From contig NC_057762.1 of NCBI RefSeq assembly GCF_010389155.1, positions 30,564,055 to 30,628,054 of the forward strand: a DNA stretch of 64,000 bases, written 5' to 3'. The notes under the pieces were generated by a model that saw only the letters and a list, made by a program, of their open reading frames with translations, was not told where the DNA came from and did no database searches. How positions within the stretch are numbered: the first letter of the stretch is position 1; each line of letters begins with the position of its first letter. The position numbers and the translations under genes were made by a program. The stretch is from Erigeron canadensis. Lineage: Eukaryota; Streptophyta; Magnoliopsida; Asterales; Asteraceae. Positions 22,947 to 41,973 of this stretch are shown here, in pieces.

Positions 22947-25900
22947 TCATCCCTTATCTGGAGGCAAAAACGCAAGAGAAAGCGATAAAGAGGATGCCGC
23001 ATTATCCTCCTCCTCGTCCTTTCTAGTCATTATTATACCATCCGTGTCGTCAGCTAAACACGTTATATCTTGATTCAAATCCAAAGCAAGTTTTCGAGGC
23101 CTTCCGGATGAACCTGCCACAGGAAAGAAGAACCTTTCACCATTCTCCTTTGGTTCACTTGTATTGGAAACGTTCTCTAGATTCCTATCTTGCCCATAGA
23201 CATCAGTCTTTTGCTTCTTGCTAATACTTCCCCCTTCCGCCATTCGACTACTTGCGTCATGCGATGTGTTTATTTGATTTGTTGTAGGAACTTCATCATC
23301 TTCAGAAAGGTCAATAAATGAACGTTTTTTGGGGTCAGTTTCTAGGTTTCTGCTAAACTTAACTATGTCTTGGTTGTCACCCTTATTTGGCCCTGATGCA
23401 CTTTTATCTGCAACAGCTGGGACAACATTAACAGCATCAGGTGGACTCGATATGTTATTGGTTATCTTTTCTTGTGAGGCATTATCCAACTTTAAGTTTC
23501 CCTTGGACACGGAATCTACATTTTTATCCTGTAGGAGGGAAAAAGCACACTCATTGTGATAACATGCAGCGACTCATGTAGCATGATGAATATAATATTT
23601 TATTTACAAGTTCAAAATATAAAACAAAAATAATACCTTATCTAAATCTGGAGCAGATGACCTTTTATCAGTTGAGATGACTTGAGGAATACAATTCCTT
23701 TCTGGATAGTTAGGAACTTGATGCAATGAATTCTTTTTCTTTCCTCTAAACACACCCCAAAGGAAAAACAACATATTCCAACCTGTAAATGAGAGATAGC
23801 TAATCTTCGTAATATGTATAAACATATGAATGTAAAATCATGTATACACACATGTACAAGTATATGTTAAAGTAGGAAAATCTCTTACGATTGGATCTTT
23901 CTGGAAGCTGATTGGATGGGAATATTAGAAGTTCGACACCATTGATACTTCCAATAAGAGCTAAATCACCTCTGATCATTTCGTCCAACAAAACTTGGTA
24001 GCTTTTTTCATAGCTGTGTCATAGCATAGAAGAAACTCTTAAACATACCTAGGTTAATACAAAAAAGACAAACTAGATGGGATTTATTTTTATTACCTCT
24101 CAAGATCTTTAGCAAAGAAATAAATTGCAATGTTGTCCTCCTTGACACCACGATTTTCAAATTGTGCTGGCCAAGCACTAATGCGAGATACCCCATTTAG
24201 AAGAATTCTGTGGGGAAGGTTGTTCACAGTTTCAGAGACTCTAGATGATGCACACATTGACAAATGAGCTTGTAACCCGTCCCAAAACTCAGCTGCTTTC
24301 CCACTTCTATTAATCTCAAAACTTCCTCTGCATACATAATGCAAAGGGTGAGCAGAAAAAGAAAACACTTATGAGATTCCGAATCCAAAAAAGAGGAAAC
24401 CAAAGGGTACTGAATACAAGAAGAAACCATACTGCCAAACACATTCTTGATCAGGAATAGCTTGATTTTTTGGATGAGAAGACAATGCCGCATCATCAAA
24501 ATTGGATAGTGCGGTTGACAAATGCTTTGCATCGGTGGGGAGTATCATAGATTGCTTTGAATTGTTACCATTTGACTGTTTAGAATGGTCAACATTAGAA
24601 TTTCGTGAAATTGGTCCATGCGAATCAGCAGACACCTCAGCCAAAGACAAACTCCCTGCATTCCTTGATTGTGGTAACCGGTCAACAGCAGCAACTTCAT
24701 TACTTGTGGTTGAGACAGACAATTCATCAGCTTGATCAGAACCTCTATTCTTCCTATATATACCAGGCTTTTTAAGCAATGCTGCTTCAATTGCATCCTT
24801 CAACTTATTATCTCTGTTTTTCACCTCTTTTGAGTTTCTCATTGCCAATGACCCAGGTCCTAGTTGACTAGTTGTTGTAGTTTCCTTCATTCCCTCACCA
24901 TTACTTGTCGATTCTCTAGATACTGCCAATTTTGATGCATTGTCTTCTTTTTCCTTCAAAGAATTAGACTTCTGTTCACTAGAACTGATAATTCCACCGC
25001 ATGATGATCCAACCTTGGTGGGGGAAGATGGCAACTGCTTGTTAACTGGAAAAATACACAATAATAAGTATATACATGACATATATTAAATTGAATATTA
25101 TTGTGAGAGCTACAAGTGCTAGCTAGAGGTGGGCAGGCAACGGGTCAAACTGAATGAGTTCTTGGTTTGGGTCGAAATGGGTCAACCCGAAAGATATATT
25201 GTTCAAAAAATATGTTTAGACAAAATTAGAGTCTCAAATCTGTTTCCAAATACTATACAATTTTGATAATACCCTAATAATCTGAATAAAACGATATAGG
25301 GATTAGGGGTCTGTGCATTCAGAATACAGTTTGGCCAACTTGCTGGCTGGTTTGACACATTTCCTTATTCTTAGCTATTTTATAAATTACTTGCTTGCCC
25401 TGTCAGAGATGTACCATATCCAATCGACCCATTGATAAATACATGGGTTAATGTTGACGTCTCTAGTCTCAGCAAATAATCATTATAACTTGTACTGTCC
25501 TGTTGAATAGAAGAAAGATCATACCTAGAGAAGCAGGAACTTCTGCACTTAAATTGGCAGAACGGCTGTTTGATCTAAGTCCTGAAATCATTGTACTTTC
25601 ACCCTTCAAAGGCTTGACTTCAGAGTTGGAACCAGAAGTAACCGGGGCATTTTCACCGCGAGATCCTGGTACTTTATCATTTTTTGGATGTAAAGCAGCA
25701 GAACTGGAAGCACTTAGTTTTACTGAATTAGTCCTTTCAAATGTCCGATCTTTTTTGTTCTTTGAACTTTTAAGATCCGGAGCATGAGACGTATTTGGAG
25801 ATAACATCTTAACTTTCGAAGTGTTTGGACCAAAACGCCCCAAGTTTGCAGATCTAAATGACATAGATTTACCCATCTCTCTGGTTTCATGAGACGGACG

Positions 25901-26971
25901 TTCTTTAGTCGACTTCTGCCTTTGAAGCACAATTTCATCAACAAGTTTAGTTTTAGCCCTTGCATTTGGGAAACTGAATGAATTGGACTTGAAAAAAGCA
26001 CCTGGAAAAAAACAAAATATATTTGTAAATATAGTACCCCAGAGAAGATCACATACAAAATATTAAAAAATTAACAATGGTTACATACCTTTCAAAGATT
26101 GTGACCGTGGACGTGTAGCAGGAGAACGCGACCCTTCTGCAGACTCATTACTAAACTGTGAATCAGAAGAAAACTGGTTGCTGGTTTTCACTTTCCCACG
26201 GTCAACATCCTTATTTACTCCTGTGACAGTCTCAAGAGCCTGTTTTTTGAAAGATGAAGAAGACTCTAGTTCTTCTGCACGTCTTTTCCCAGAAACTTTC
26301 ACCACCGCTGGATCCGAAGATTGACCTTTTTGAGCTCCAGTCTCTGTACTAAACTTCTGCCTGCTAGTATTTCTGTTTTTGTTTTCTTCCTCTAATTTGC
26401 ATTCTTCACAAAACCAATCGCCTACGGGAAGTTTAAGAGAACCTACTTTCATGCAATATCTGAAAACGTGAAAAACTAAACAGTTAAACATATACTACTA
26501 ATGCAAAAGAAGACTTAATAAGACTCAAGAAAAGATGAGATAGCCTTACGAGTGTTCAGCACCATCAGGACACCTACAACACATAGCAAGTAAATCTTCC
26601 CGGCCTGCATCTCCACATATATCACACACTTTAACCTAAACGAACATATCAAAAACAATATAACATTAGTGATGCTACATAGTGATCAGTTACATAATAT
26701 GCACCTAAGCATTTTGTACCAGACAAAAGAAATCGGGATTAATACTCACATCTTGCTCCACAGGATCTGATTCACCACTATCATTCTCTCCATCCCTCTC
26801 TTCTTCTAGAACTTCTTCCGACGGTTCTGAAGATTCTTCAGAAAGCTTACCGCCGTCACTCTCTAAGTCACTTGATTCGCTAGTTGTTTGATGTTTACTT
26901 TTAAGTTTCCTATTCTTTACAACAGTCGAAACATCTTTATGTTCATCAGAAATTGCATCATCCTCTTCCAT
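22947..26971 (-). CDS. AIPP2-like PHD-finger chromatin reader
   Basis: Nine coding exons in minus order: 26750-26971, 26550-26635, 26089-26459, 25525-26001, 24433-25045, 24097-24327, 23889-24013, 23637-23782, 22947-23528. They join without phase errors to 950 codons plus TGA. An acidic N terminus precedes a C4HC3 PHD finger (about residues 78-123: CDIC, CCRC, H, C, CEEC). A long Ser-rich, disordered middle follows, then a conserved block at about 587-735 (FEINRSGKAAEFWDGLQAHL to ELLIFPSNQLP), matching what I know as the SPOC-like domain of AIPP2 proteins. The C terminus has two EAR-like motifs, LALDLN (904-909) and LSLSL (938-942). AIPP2 relatives act with BAH-domain proteins and CPL2 in repression linked to H3K27me3; this role is inferred from family. 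A noncoding first exon further upstream is likely but not placed. Confidence 0.9.
25123..25466. repeat. Intronic MITE-like repeat with GGGTCAA blocks
   Basis: Bounded by ctagaggtgggc and gacgtctctag, roughly complementary ends, and containing the block aatgggtcaacccg. A related repeat lies at about 50611-50925 in a YAK1 intron. It sits in the intron between the exons at 24433-25045 and 25525-26001. Borders are approximate. Confidence 0.35.
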
Positions 26972-26999
26972 TGGATCTACTTAACATGCAAACAGGACA

Positions 27000-29500
27000 A
27001 GTGGACAACACAGCAGCACAAGTCACACTTCACAGATTGTTTTCAAATTAAGATATTATTTTCTGAAATGCCTTTTAACACTTTATCTACATGGAAAGCA
27101 CCTGCAGATGGATCAGAAAACCAACAAAAAGAGTTATGCTACTACTGCAATGAATTGAAAACAGCAACAATAAACCAGCTATCAAATAGAAGACTTCCAT
27201 TCATTTTCTAACAGATTTTATGGTCCTATGATCCATATAGAATGTACAAAAAACAAATAACTCAAAAATGAAGTGATATATTATGTCTTCAACTTTTCCA
27301 TAGACCATGTAGGGCAATTACAAGTACAGGAATATTTTATATATATTTTATATGTGTGTGCATATATATATATATATATATTGCAGAAAGAGAAAGCTTG
27401 AAAAATTGTAAAGCACTTCAACTTAGTACAGCTATTGTTGCAAGCTACAAACATATTGCAATTTGAAAAAGAGAATAATATATCTCTGATAACCATATGT
27501 GTATCATTGTCTAGAAACCCAATTCTCTAACTAAGCAAGTCAGATAGCAAAAGTAAATACTAGTATATGATATTGATAAAAAAGAGAACTGTAGAATCCA
27601 TACAGTAGGAACACGGGGACTAAAAACATCATTCATGACATTAACAATTATCCAGAAAACAGAAGTTAGGGTGAAATTATTCTAGTAAACATATGAAAAA
27701 TTACGTTTAGACACAAGTTATTCAAGATTTGGACCTAGGTAAATTATAAAGTAAGCATTTTAAAGCATTTGAAGTGGATGAATTATATTTGGACACACAT
27801 GATTTTTATTCCTAGATCCGCCACTCATAACAAAAACCAAATTTGACACAATAAAAAAACCTACAACTAGTTCATCTGTTTATGATCTCAATTCAGTTTC
27901 ATTAATCAGCCTATCATCAACTAGTTTAAATCAAAAAGCTGTAACTTCAAGTACCGATCCACAAAAACCGCATCAACACATAACATAACCCTAGAACTGG
28001 TATGATTTCAATCGAATTTCATTAGTCGATGTACCATCAACTAGATTACGATATAGGAAATGATATAACAAGATGCATTGCGAGATATGAGCATCATTTT
28101 ATGCATTAGCAAGCTAAGAATACCAGTCACACAAACCAAATTTAACAACATTCAAAACCCAAAAAATTGGAACAAGTTTATGTCAAGCAAAAGCTCTAAT
28201 TAACGTTAACACCTTTCAGAAACCTAGAACAGATTCATCTCTTTATAACCAATATAAATTTCATCACACAATCTTCCCAACTAGTTCGTAACACCCCAAA
28301 GTCTGCAAATTTCAACTTAAAAAGATGGTGGTAATTAACAGGAGCCCACAACTCTGCACCTATAAGGTGGTCAAAGTACTTTTTTTTTCTACCAATGTAG
28401 GACGGGTTGTTACATAGTTTATGACAAAGGAATTACAGAAAGTGCAGTGTTGAAGAACAGATATGACCACCGTTTCATACAGCAGCAAACTAGAAAAATA
28501 AATCAGTGAAACCACATCTAAAACCCCTTTCGTCTTTAGATAGGACATAGTGTTGATTCAATTATCTCGTGTCCTCACCTCAGCACCTTAACCTTTTCTA
28601 TTACCATTAACCCATTCCTAGTTTAGGCTTAACAATATAAAGTGGCCAACTTTCATAAAGACTTACATTGGAGTTGTTTCCCTAGGGTAGACCGGTATAA
28701 GACAAATGTCACCACTTTCTCAAGAAATGGTCTAAGGCCGGTCATATTTTAGAAAGCCATCTTAGCGGCAGGTTTGAAAAAAAAAAGGTTAATAGACTCA
28801 GTGGCGAAACCACATTCAACGCAATTCTAAAACCTAAAAGTACTAATTCATCTCTATATACAAACTCAAGTCGTTTGATTCGGCAGCTTTCCCTCAACTA
28901 GTTTACGACAAAGTTTATAACTTTAAATACAACAGCTGCTAACGAAAACGAGCATCATTTCATGCAACAAGCAAACTAATAACATTAAAATCAGCATGAT
29001 TTTAAATAAATTTGGATAAACTATCTACCACATTCAACACAAATCATAAGTTTCATCAGTCAGTCTAACATCAACCAACTTAGGGATTCAATTAAAAGAA
29101 TTTATATATATATATATATACACATATATATATATGTATAATAACAAATAAAAACCCTAGAAATAAGTATATAGAATACAGAAATGAAATTAAAAAACAA
29201 GTGGCATTATTGTTACTATTATAAATAACAAACCTTTTTATAAACAAAATCGCTCCTTGTTCGATCGATCAAAACATAATCCCTAGAATCCAGCGAATAA
29301 TTTTTGATAATTTAAAATTTTCTCCTTATACTTTATTTAACAAATAAGAAACCTTATATATATATATATATATATAGATATATTTCTATATCTATATGTA
29401 TGTTTGCATATATTCTTATTATCTGTGATGGTGAAGGAGGGCAGAAAAAATAGGATGATGTGTATGTGTATATATATAGAGATAGTCAAAATAATAGGGT
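27000..29500. other. Upstream region of the AIPP2-like gene with degenerate repeats
   Basis: No coding exon is recognised. Diverged direct repeats recur near 27860, 27990, 28230 and 28840, each with some of: ctagttcatct, aatttcatta, catcaactagttta, and gagcatcattt-atgca. (TA)n runs lie at about 27365-27382, 29104-29140 and 29358-29380. It is probably the promoter plus a long 5'-UTR intron, since an in-frame stop and a possible acceptor occur just before the ATG at 26971, but I could not fix the first exon. Confidence 0.45.
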
Positions 29501-29640
29501 GCAAGAAAAATAGTGATGAAAATTAATTTAAATTTAATGACGGTTTAATTAATAAATTAAAAACTTGTAAGAATAAAAAAATTTGCTTTTTGGACTGTCT
29601 GTTCACACCTTATTTTTCTAATAACCTCATTTTTTAACTC

Positions 29641-29929
29641 TCTACTATTTTGTAAAAATATCATACTCCCTCTCTTAAAATTATCTCTATACGAAATGAC
29701 CATTTTAACTTTAATGAATATCTATAATACCCTTAATAAAATGATTTACAACATAAATCTATCAACTCTTAAAATAACTACACTACTCATTTAACATTAA
29801 ATATTTTTACAATAATAACCACAACGTCACCACCTGTCACGCCACCACCAGTGCCAACCGTCGCCGTCGCCACCACCACCACCACACCGCCGCTATTATC
29901 ACCACCGTTGCATTGCACGGGTAAGCTAG
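29641..29929 (+). mobile_element. Short non-autonomous Helitron-like element
   Basis: The 3' end has a CACC-rich run, then ACCGTTGCATTGCACGGGTAAG and CTAG at 29926-29929 followed by a host T. The likely 5' end is TCTACTATTTTGTAAAA at about 29641. The order of internal landmarks (ccttaataaaat, aaaataactac, aataaccaca) matches the element at 32517-32797, so the two are one family. Confidence 0.5.
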
Positions 29930-31820
29930 TAACCGTATAGTATTATACCTCACTTATAATTTTAATCATCCATACATCGTCTATATAAACCTATCTTAGA
30001 GGGTTAACATCTAGTGGAAGATAGACGAATGATGGACGTGACATTACACATGAACATCGACGCCTACTTTCTACCACGCATGGTGGTGTCAAATTGAGTG
30101 GTGTGACCACTCGACTGTATATTGCAAGTTGGAGTACCAAGGCAGTGCAACGGCTACATGAACGGCTAGTTTTATATATTTTTTTACTTTTTTTTTTCCT
30201 TTTAAACACAATACACATACTTCATTATATATACTATCATATTACACACATTCATTCATACTTCACTTCACTATATTTCAAATTTACATGCACATTCATT
30301 CATACTTCACTTCACTATATTTCAAATTTACACACACATTCATCCATACTATATACAGATTCATTTTCGAAAGAACCATGGCAAATAACAAACAAAGTAT
30401 AACCGTTTTTATTAAAAAATTTAAGAAGGGGGGGGGGGGGTGTGTGTGTGTTTGTCATAACTCCAAATTTTTCGTGGTATTAATATAATTTTTTCAACCT
30501 CCCAAAATTTTTTTTTTTTCATTTAATTTAATCAAACAATTAACAAAAAAAGTGAACATTTTATTTAAAATTAAACTAAAAACTATATAAACATAATTCA
30601 AAAACCACATAACAACACACTATGCTAGAAATAAAAGTCTAATGGAATAAAGTAAAAACTTTAAAAAAGACTTATGGTTAAAGATTTTTTCATCTTCTTC
30701 CTATAAACACCTACAAATCAGATTTATATGTATATATACATAATATCGACTTTCAGTATAACAAAAGCAAAAAAAAAAAGGCCAGTCAAGTGTATTTTTC
30801 TAAAAAAAAGTGGGTCAGCTCTATATTTAATGATAATAATGTTGTAGCCAACGTTCCAATCTTCCTCAACCCTCTATCTCTTTCGCAAGGTTCTTAAGCC
30901 GCCCAACAACAACCCGCCTGCAACCCTTCATAGCAGTGACGACGTTTCCCAACGGGTTAGGCCAACCCGCCCTCAACCAGTCGTGACTCCATCTGCCCTT
31001 AAGTATTCAGGTTGGCTAATAATTTTCTTTTATGTCATCATAATGTCATGATCCACTAACCAAAAATTAATTGAAAAATGATTAATTTTTCAAAAGATCT
31101 TTCAAAAAAATCTTCTAAAATCACCAAAACATAATATGGGTATTGCACTAACTTTACAACCTATTCGCATCTCTTGATTTTACCAAATGTATCGTTAAAA
31201 AGTTTATTAGGAAGATAGTTAAGAAAATCTATCATTTCCCTAATTAATTAGTATCAATAACTGCTAAAGGAATGTGAATTCGTGGTTATGAAACATATTA
31301 TCTATAATTAGTATCTATAAAACATAATATCGCCAGCTGTTTAGAGGTATTTTTAGTTTTATACAAGGTTTTGAGTTTAATCCTTATAAATGATAAATCT
31401 TGGGGTTTTTCCTTTTAAATATTTGTAATGGTCTATGGTCAACATGTCATTATATAGGGTGTGTACAAGGCTTCACCATTATATGGTGAAGTTTTCCTAA
31501 TGTCATATCCTGATTGAATGTTCGAAAAAAATAATCTTATTAGAAAAAAAATACATTTTACTCAAATGTTAACTATTTCTCCTTGTCAGATGTATTAAAC
31601 ACAAAATTTATTTAACAGGCATGCGTACGCCGAAATTAAATCTAATACTTAATAGAGTATATATAAAAACGCAAGATTTAAATCTAATATGTACTTTATA
31701 GAGTATATACCAATATTCAGTGTACAGGCAATCATCGATGACCACCTATACCTCATCAAGTATGGCAATCACTATATTTGTTCTATACTTGATTTATAAG
31801 CCATTTTTGTATAACATGAA
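29930..31820. other. Gene-free stretch with tandem repeat and G run
   Basis: Contains two copies of a 44-bp unit (ttcattcatacttcacttca, at about 30251 and 30295) and a 12-14 base G run followed by (TG)n near 30427. No gene seen. Confidence 0.45.
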
Positions 31821-31823
31821 GGT

Positions 31824-32180
31824 TATGTTTGGCAAAAGTTGTTGTAGCTGTAGCTTGTAGCTTTTAGTTAGAGTTATAAGCTGTAGCTTTTAATTAGAGT
31901 TGTAAGATGTAGCTTTTTATTTTCTAAAAGTGTTTGGTATGATAGCTGTAGCTGCAACTTCAAGAGTTATTTGTGTAGTTTCAAAGATTAAAAGCTTATT
32001 CGAAAAGCTAAAGCTCCTGAAACGCAACTTCAAGTAGCGTTTGATTTTGGAGCTTTTTCTTTCAAATAAAAGCTAAAGCTATTTGCATCCAAACATAGCT
32101 TTTAATATTTTAGGAGCTTTTAGTTTAAAATAAAAAGCTAAAGCTCCTGAAAATCTCTCGAAAAGCTTGTGCCAAAGTAT
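31824..32180. repeat. MITE-like repeat rich in GTAGCTTTT and AAAGCTAAAGCTCC
   Basis: Begins tatgtttggcaaaag and ends cttgtgccaaagtata, which are weakly complementary. The interior repeats agctaaagctcctgaaa and its complement several times, giving strong fold-back potential. Superfamily unclear. Confidence 0.4.
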
Positions 32181-32516
32181 ACACAGTATACATAGGGTCA
32201 CCAATTTATTTACATTAAAATTTAGCACCGCAAAACAATACTTATGATTATTTTAAGTATCTTGATCATTTAATACTTAGGTCTTAGGTTGTGTTTGATT
32301 TCAACTGAATGATATGGTTCAGCACCAAGTATTTATTTGGTCAGCATTCAGGCTAGACCTAGTTTTGAAGCATGATAAATAAATGTCCCTTAAACCCGAG
32401 AACCGAACAGAACCCGCCTGAACCCAATCTACCTGCTAGGGGTAACAAGTTTTATTTTGTCGCACTGTCGGGTTTCAGGTTTGCATAGGTCAAGCCGGGT
32501 TTTGACACATCTAACA

Positions 32517-32797
32517 TCTATACTTCTATACTACCTCAGAACGCATTTGATACTTCTCATTTTCTCAAAAAAGAACTTGGTATATCCAAATTTCCGCTTT
32601 CTTTTATTCATTAATTTGAATATCTTCATATAATATACCTCTAATAACCTTAATAAAATTATTAAAATATACATCCATCAACCTTTAAAATAACTATCCT
32701 ACCTCTTTCTACATCAATTACTTTTACATTAATAACCACACCGCTACTGTCACCGTCATCACCACCACACTGTTGCAATGCGCCTGCAAGTGACTAG
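32517..32797 (+). mobile_element. Short non-autonomous Helitron-like element, 281 bp
   Basis: Starts TCTATACTTCTATACTACC after a host A and ends TTGCAATGCGCCTGCAAGTG then CTAG (32794-32797) with a host T. The CACC-rich 3' half and internal landmarks match the element at 29641-29929. Both ends fit the Helitron rule (5' TC, 3' CTRR, insertion between A and T). Confidence 0.6.
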
Positions 32798-33249
32798 TTG
32801 TAACAAAAAGATGTCTACACATCTAGATGAGTATTTGACGTATACTAGAAAACTATTGTTATGACTTGAACTCATTGCACTTTCTTTTATCAAAAGAATG
32901 ACCAGCAAGTTTCCAGTTTCTAGCCCCTAATTACTATGGTGATTAACGATTCAGACCCTAATGATTGTAAGAACCCACTGCTCCCAAGTAGGCGTGAAGC
33001 AAGAGCAATTTTGCACCCCATATTGCATACATACTCAAATAACAACATAAGAAAGTAGCTACTCATTCAATCATATACGTTAACCTAAATTACATGGAAA
33101 GGTCAATCCTCCAATTAATCATGGTACAAAACTGAGGCTAACACCATAAGTGTATCTATTGTTTGTATATTTCCTATTACGTTGTGAAAGGGAAAGATGA
33201 GACTACCGTATTATAAACTACAACACACTGTATGCACTACGAAACTTGA
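32798..33249. other. Gap downstream of COLD1/GTG
   Basis: Probably includes the 3' UTR of the COLD1/GTG gene, which ends at 33250. No separate gene or clear repeat seen. Confidence 0.4.
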
Positions 33250-39573
<6,324 letters not shown>

Positions 39574-39594
39574 CCCCAACCCATTCCCCCCCCT

Positions 39595-39760
39595 CCCTCA
39601 GATCTCTCTCTCTCTCCCCCCCCCCCTCTCTCTCTATATATATATTTTTCTCCTAATTTATCGGAATTTGATTCGGTAGTTGACGATGATGGATCATGCC
39701 TCTCTCTCCCCCCTCTCTCTCTCTATATATATATATATCATATATATGTATCAGTGTCTG
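39595..39760. repeat. Duplicated (CT)n-C-(CT)n-(TA)n tract just 5' of COLD1/GTG
   Basis: Two similar compound microsatellites (at about 39601-39645 and 39701-39740), each of CT repeats, a C run, CT repeats and TA repeats, lie 20-190 bases upstream of the COLD1/GTG start codon. In the gene's sense these are GA-rich tracts, likely in the 5' UTR or core promoter. Confidence 0.7.
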
Positions 39761-40308
39761 TATGTATATGTGCGCCTTTTGGTGTTGTTGGTTAAGTGAA
39801 AAAGTTATTTTCCGATTCAGATGTTTACTTTACCGGGGAGATGCCTCACTCGTATGTTTTTCTTAACTATATTAAATAATATTATAATTAGAAGAAAACT
39901 TTTTAATGCGTGATGAATGAATATATAGGGCGTTTTTCTAGTTAAAAACTAAATTGAAACCGAAAGGTATTAGACTATTAGGTTTAAATTTTGATATGAA
40001 CTAGAATAAAGATAAGGGTTTTATTTGTATGAGTTTTTTAAGAAATTGGAGATCGTTATATAAAAAGGTTGAGCCTAAATTTATCATAAAAAAATAATCG
40101 AATATAAAATAATAAACTCATGGATGTATGTGTGAGTGTTTGTTTATTTATATCTATATTTGTATATGTTCCTTTATATACATTATTATTATTATGCTTA
40201 TTTACAGATCTAGATAGTTGTTTATGTAGGATTAGCCCACTTGGTAGTTGGTAGTAGTTTTTACCGTTTGGAAATATACCAAGGTTTAATTCTTGACATA
40301 GGCATATT
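39761..40308. other. Promoter side of COLD1/GTG
   Basis: AT-rich upstream sequence. No further gene; no promoter element that I can assign with confidence. Confidence 0.35.
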
Positions 40309-40630
40309 TAGTCGTGCCCAAGCCCAAATATTGACCCGATGCGAACCGGTTTTGATCCATGGAAACACGGTTTGACCAAATCCGAAACCGGTTTGGAACG
40401 AGTTTTGGTCAAAGGTGGACTAGTTTTTTTTCCAGGATTTTTTCAATTTTTTCCCCTCAAAGTCACACCCGACCCAATCTCAACCATTTTTAACCCGATC
40501 CAAGGACCTAAAAACCCAACCAATGTAAAACCATCGATGTTTTCAAAACCCGAACCGGTTTGGTCAACCCCGATTTGGATTGGGTTTGGCTTTTGGTTTT
40601 TTTCGATCGGTTTTTTTTTTGGCACGACTA
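40309..40630. mobile_element. MITE with TAGTCGTGCC termini
   Basis: Left end TAGTCGTGCC and right end GGCACGACTA are perfect inverted repeats 322 bp apart. Flanking gcatatt occurs on both sides (40302-40308 and 40632-40638), offset by one base on the right, which fits a 7-8 bp duplication as in hAT elements. The interior has repeated aaccggttt motifs; open frames inside are chance. Confidence 0.55.
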
Positions 40631-41131
40631 TGCATATTTGGGTTGTGTTTTGAGTATGAATAAATATTTCTATATAATGACTTGTTTATTAGAAAATTAA
40701 AAAAAATAATAATTTATATTCAGATATACCTATTACCTATATATCAAAAAAAAAAAAAAAAGATAGTTAGAATGTATATTTACAAGAATCACAATTAAGC
40801 ATGCCTTGTTTGACATGGTCCTTATGGAATGAATGTAGGACAGATATTTGAATTTTCATTTGGGTTAGCGAAAGATGTGAAACATAGTTGAATGTATATT
40901 ACAAGAATAATAATTAAGCATGTCAAATGGCTTTTTGGAAATATAGATGTTTTGTATGTTGATTTTGAATTCTAATGCTTCCATGTTTGTTTATTTGTTT
41001 GTGTTCGTTCATGAACATTAACGAATGAACGAACACGAGTAAGTCAAATTTCTTTATGAAAAGCCGTGATGAAAGGAACAAGACTCGATAATCTGAAATT
41101 ACGAACAAAGTTTTTTTTTTTTTTTTTTAAA

Positions 41132-41232
41132 TACCCCTACTGCGCCGCAGTGGGATTCTTCTGACCTGCAAGGGAAAATACCCCCACTGCGCCGCAGTGG
41201 GGTTGACGTACTCCCACTACGCCGCAGTGGGA
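41132..41232. repeat. Three palindromes CACTGCGCCGCAGTG in a GC-rich island
   Basis: Near-perfect inverted repeats centred near 41145, 41192 and 41222, each with arms of about 6-10 bases (ccccactgcg / cgcagtgggg in the middle copy), spaced 30-47 bases apart. They are far more GC-rich than their surroundings. Confidence 0.7.
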
Positions 41233-41864
41233 ACTTTCTGACCAAAACCTGCAGCTTAATTCAGCATACAGGCCCAAGAACTCAAAGCTAAAACATGACA
41301 ACACAATTTCCAAACTTTGCAAATACCATAACTGAACATTAACTTGATAAGTACATCTATACAACATATTTGAACATCTTTTCATCAACCAAACCACATT
41401 ACCCATCAACTGGGTCAAAGACAACATGGATAATTAACCAAAATGATTACGTTTTTCTTTCCAAAAGCTTTGGCTCGATCATGACCCCTTTACAAACTGA
41501 AATCTGTTTTAAACCAACTGAACCAAAGCATTTCAAAACAACCAAACCAATATTAAGAGCCATAGATGAGGTGGGATGTCTAGTTATCTACATCAAGAGC
41601 CATTCTACCTTCAAGCTTCCCAAAATCAACTTCTACCACTTCAAGCTCTATATCAACACTTTCAAATCAACAATTCTAGTTCCTTCTTCCGGAACTACCT
41701 ATAAAAGGTAAAACAACTAAAACATAACCAAGGCTTAGTGAATATAATTGCATACAATTACGATTACGAAGGAGGGCAAAGTACAAGGACTATCACAAGT
41801 AACCTATAACATCGTCATGTTATATTTACTTGCTCACCTTGCACCCTAAACACATATAGTTTCA

Positions 41865-41973
41865 CAACTTCAACATGGTGGTCTTTCCACACATGGACAA
41901 TCAACTTCAACATGGTGGTCTTTCCACACATGGACATCAACTTCAACATGGTGGTCTTTCCACACATGGACAA
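41865..41973. repeat. Tandem repeat, three units of 36-37 bp
   Basis: Units begin caacttcaacatggtggtc at 41865, 41902 and 41938 and are nearly identical, each ending in ccacacatggaca. Confidence 0.85.

Noticed and set aside
40339..40653. 104-aa open frame on the plus strand
   Set aside because: It lies within a MITE with inverted ends; the composition is not protein-like.
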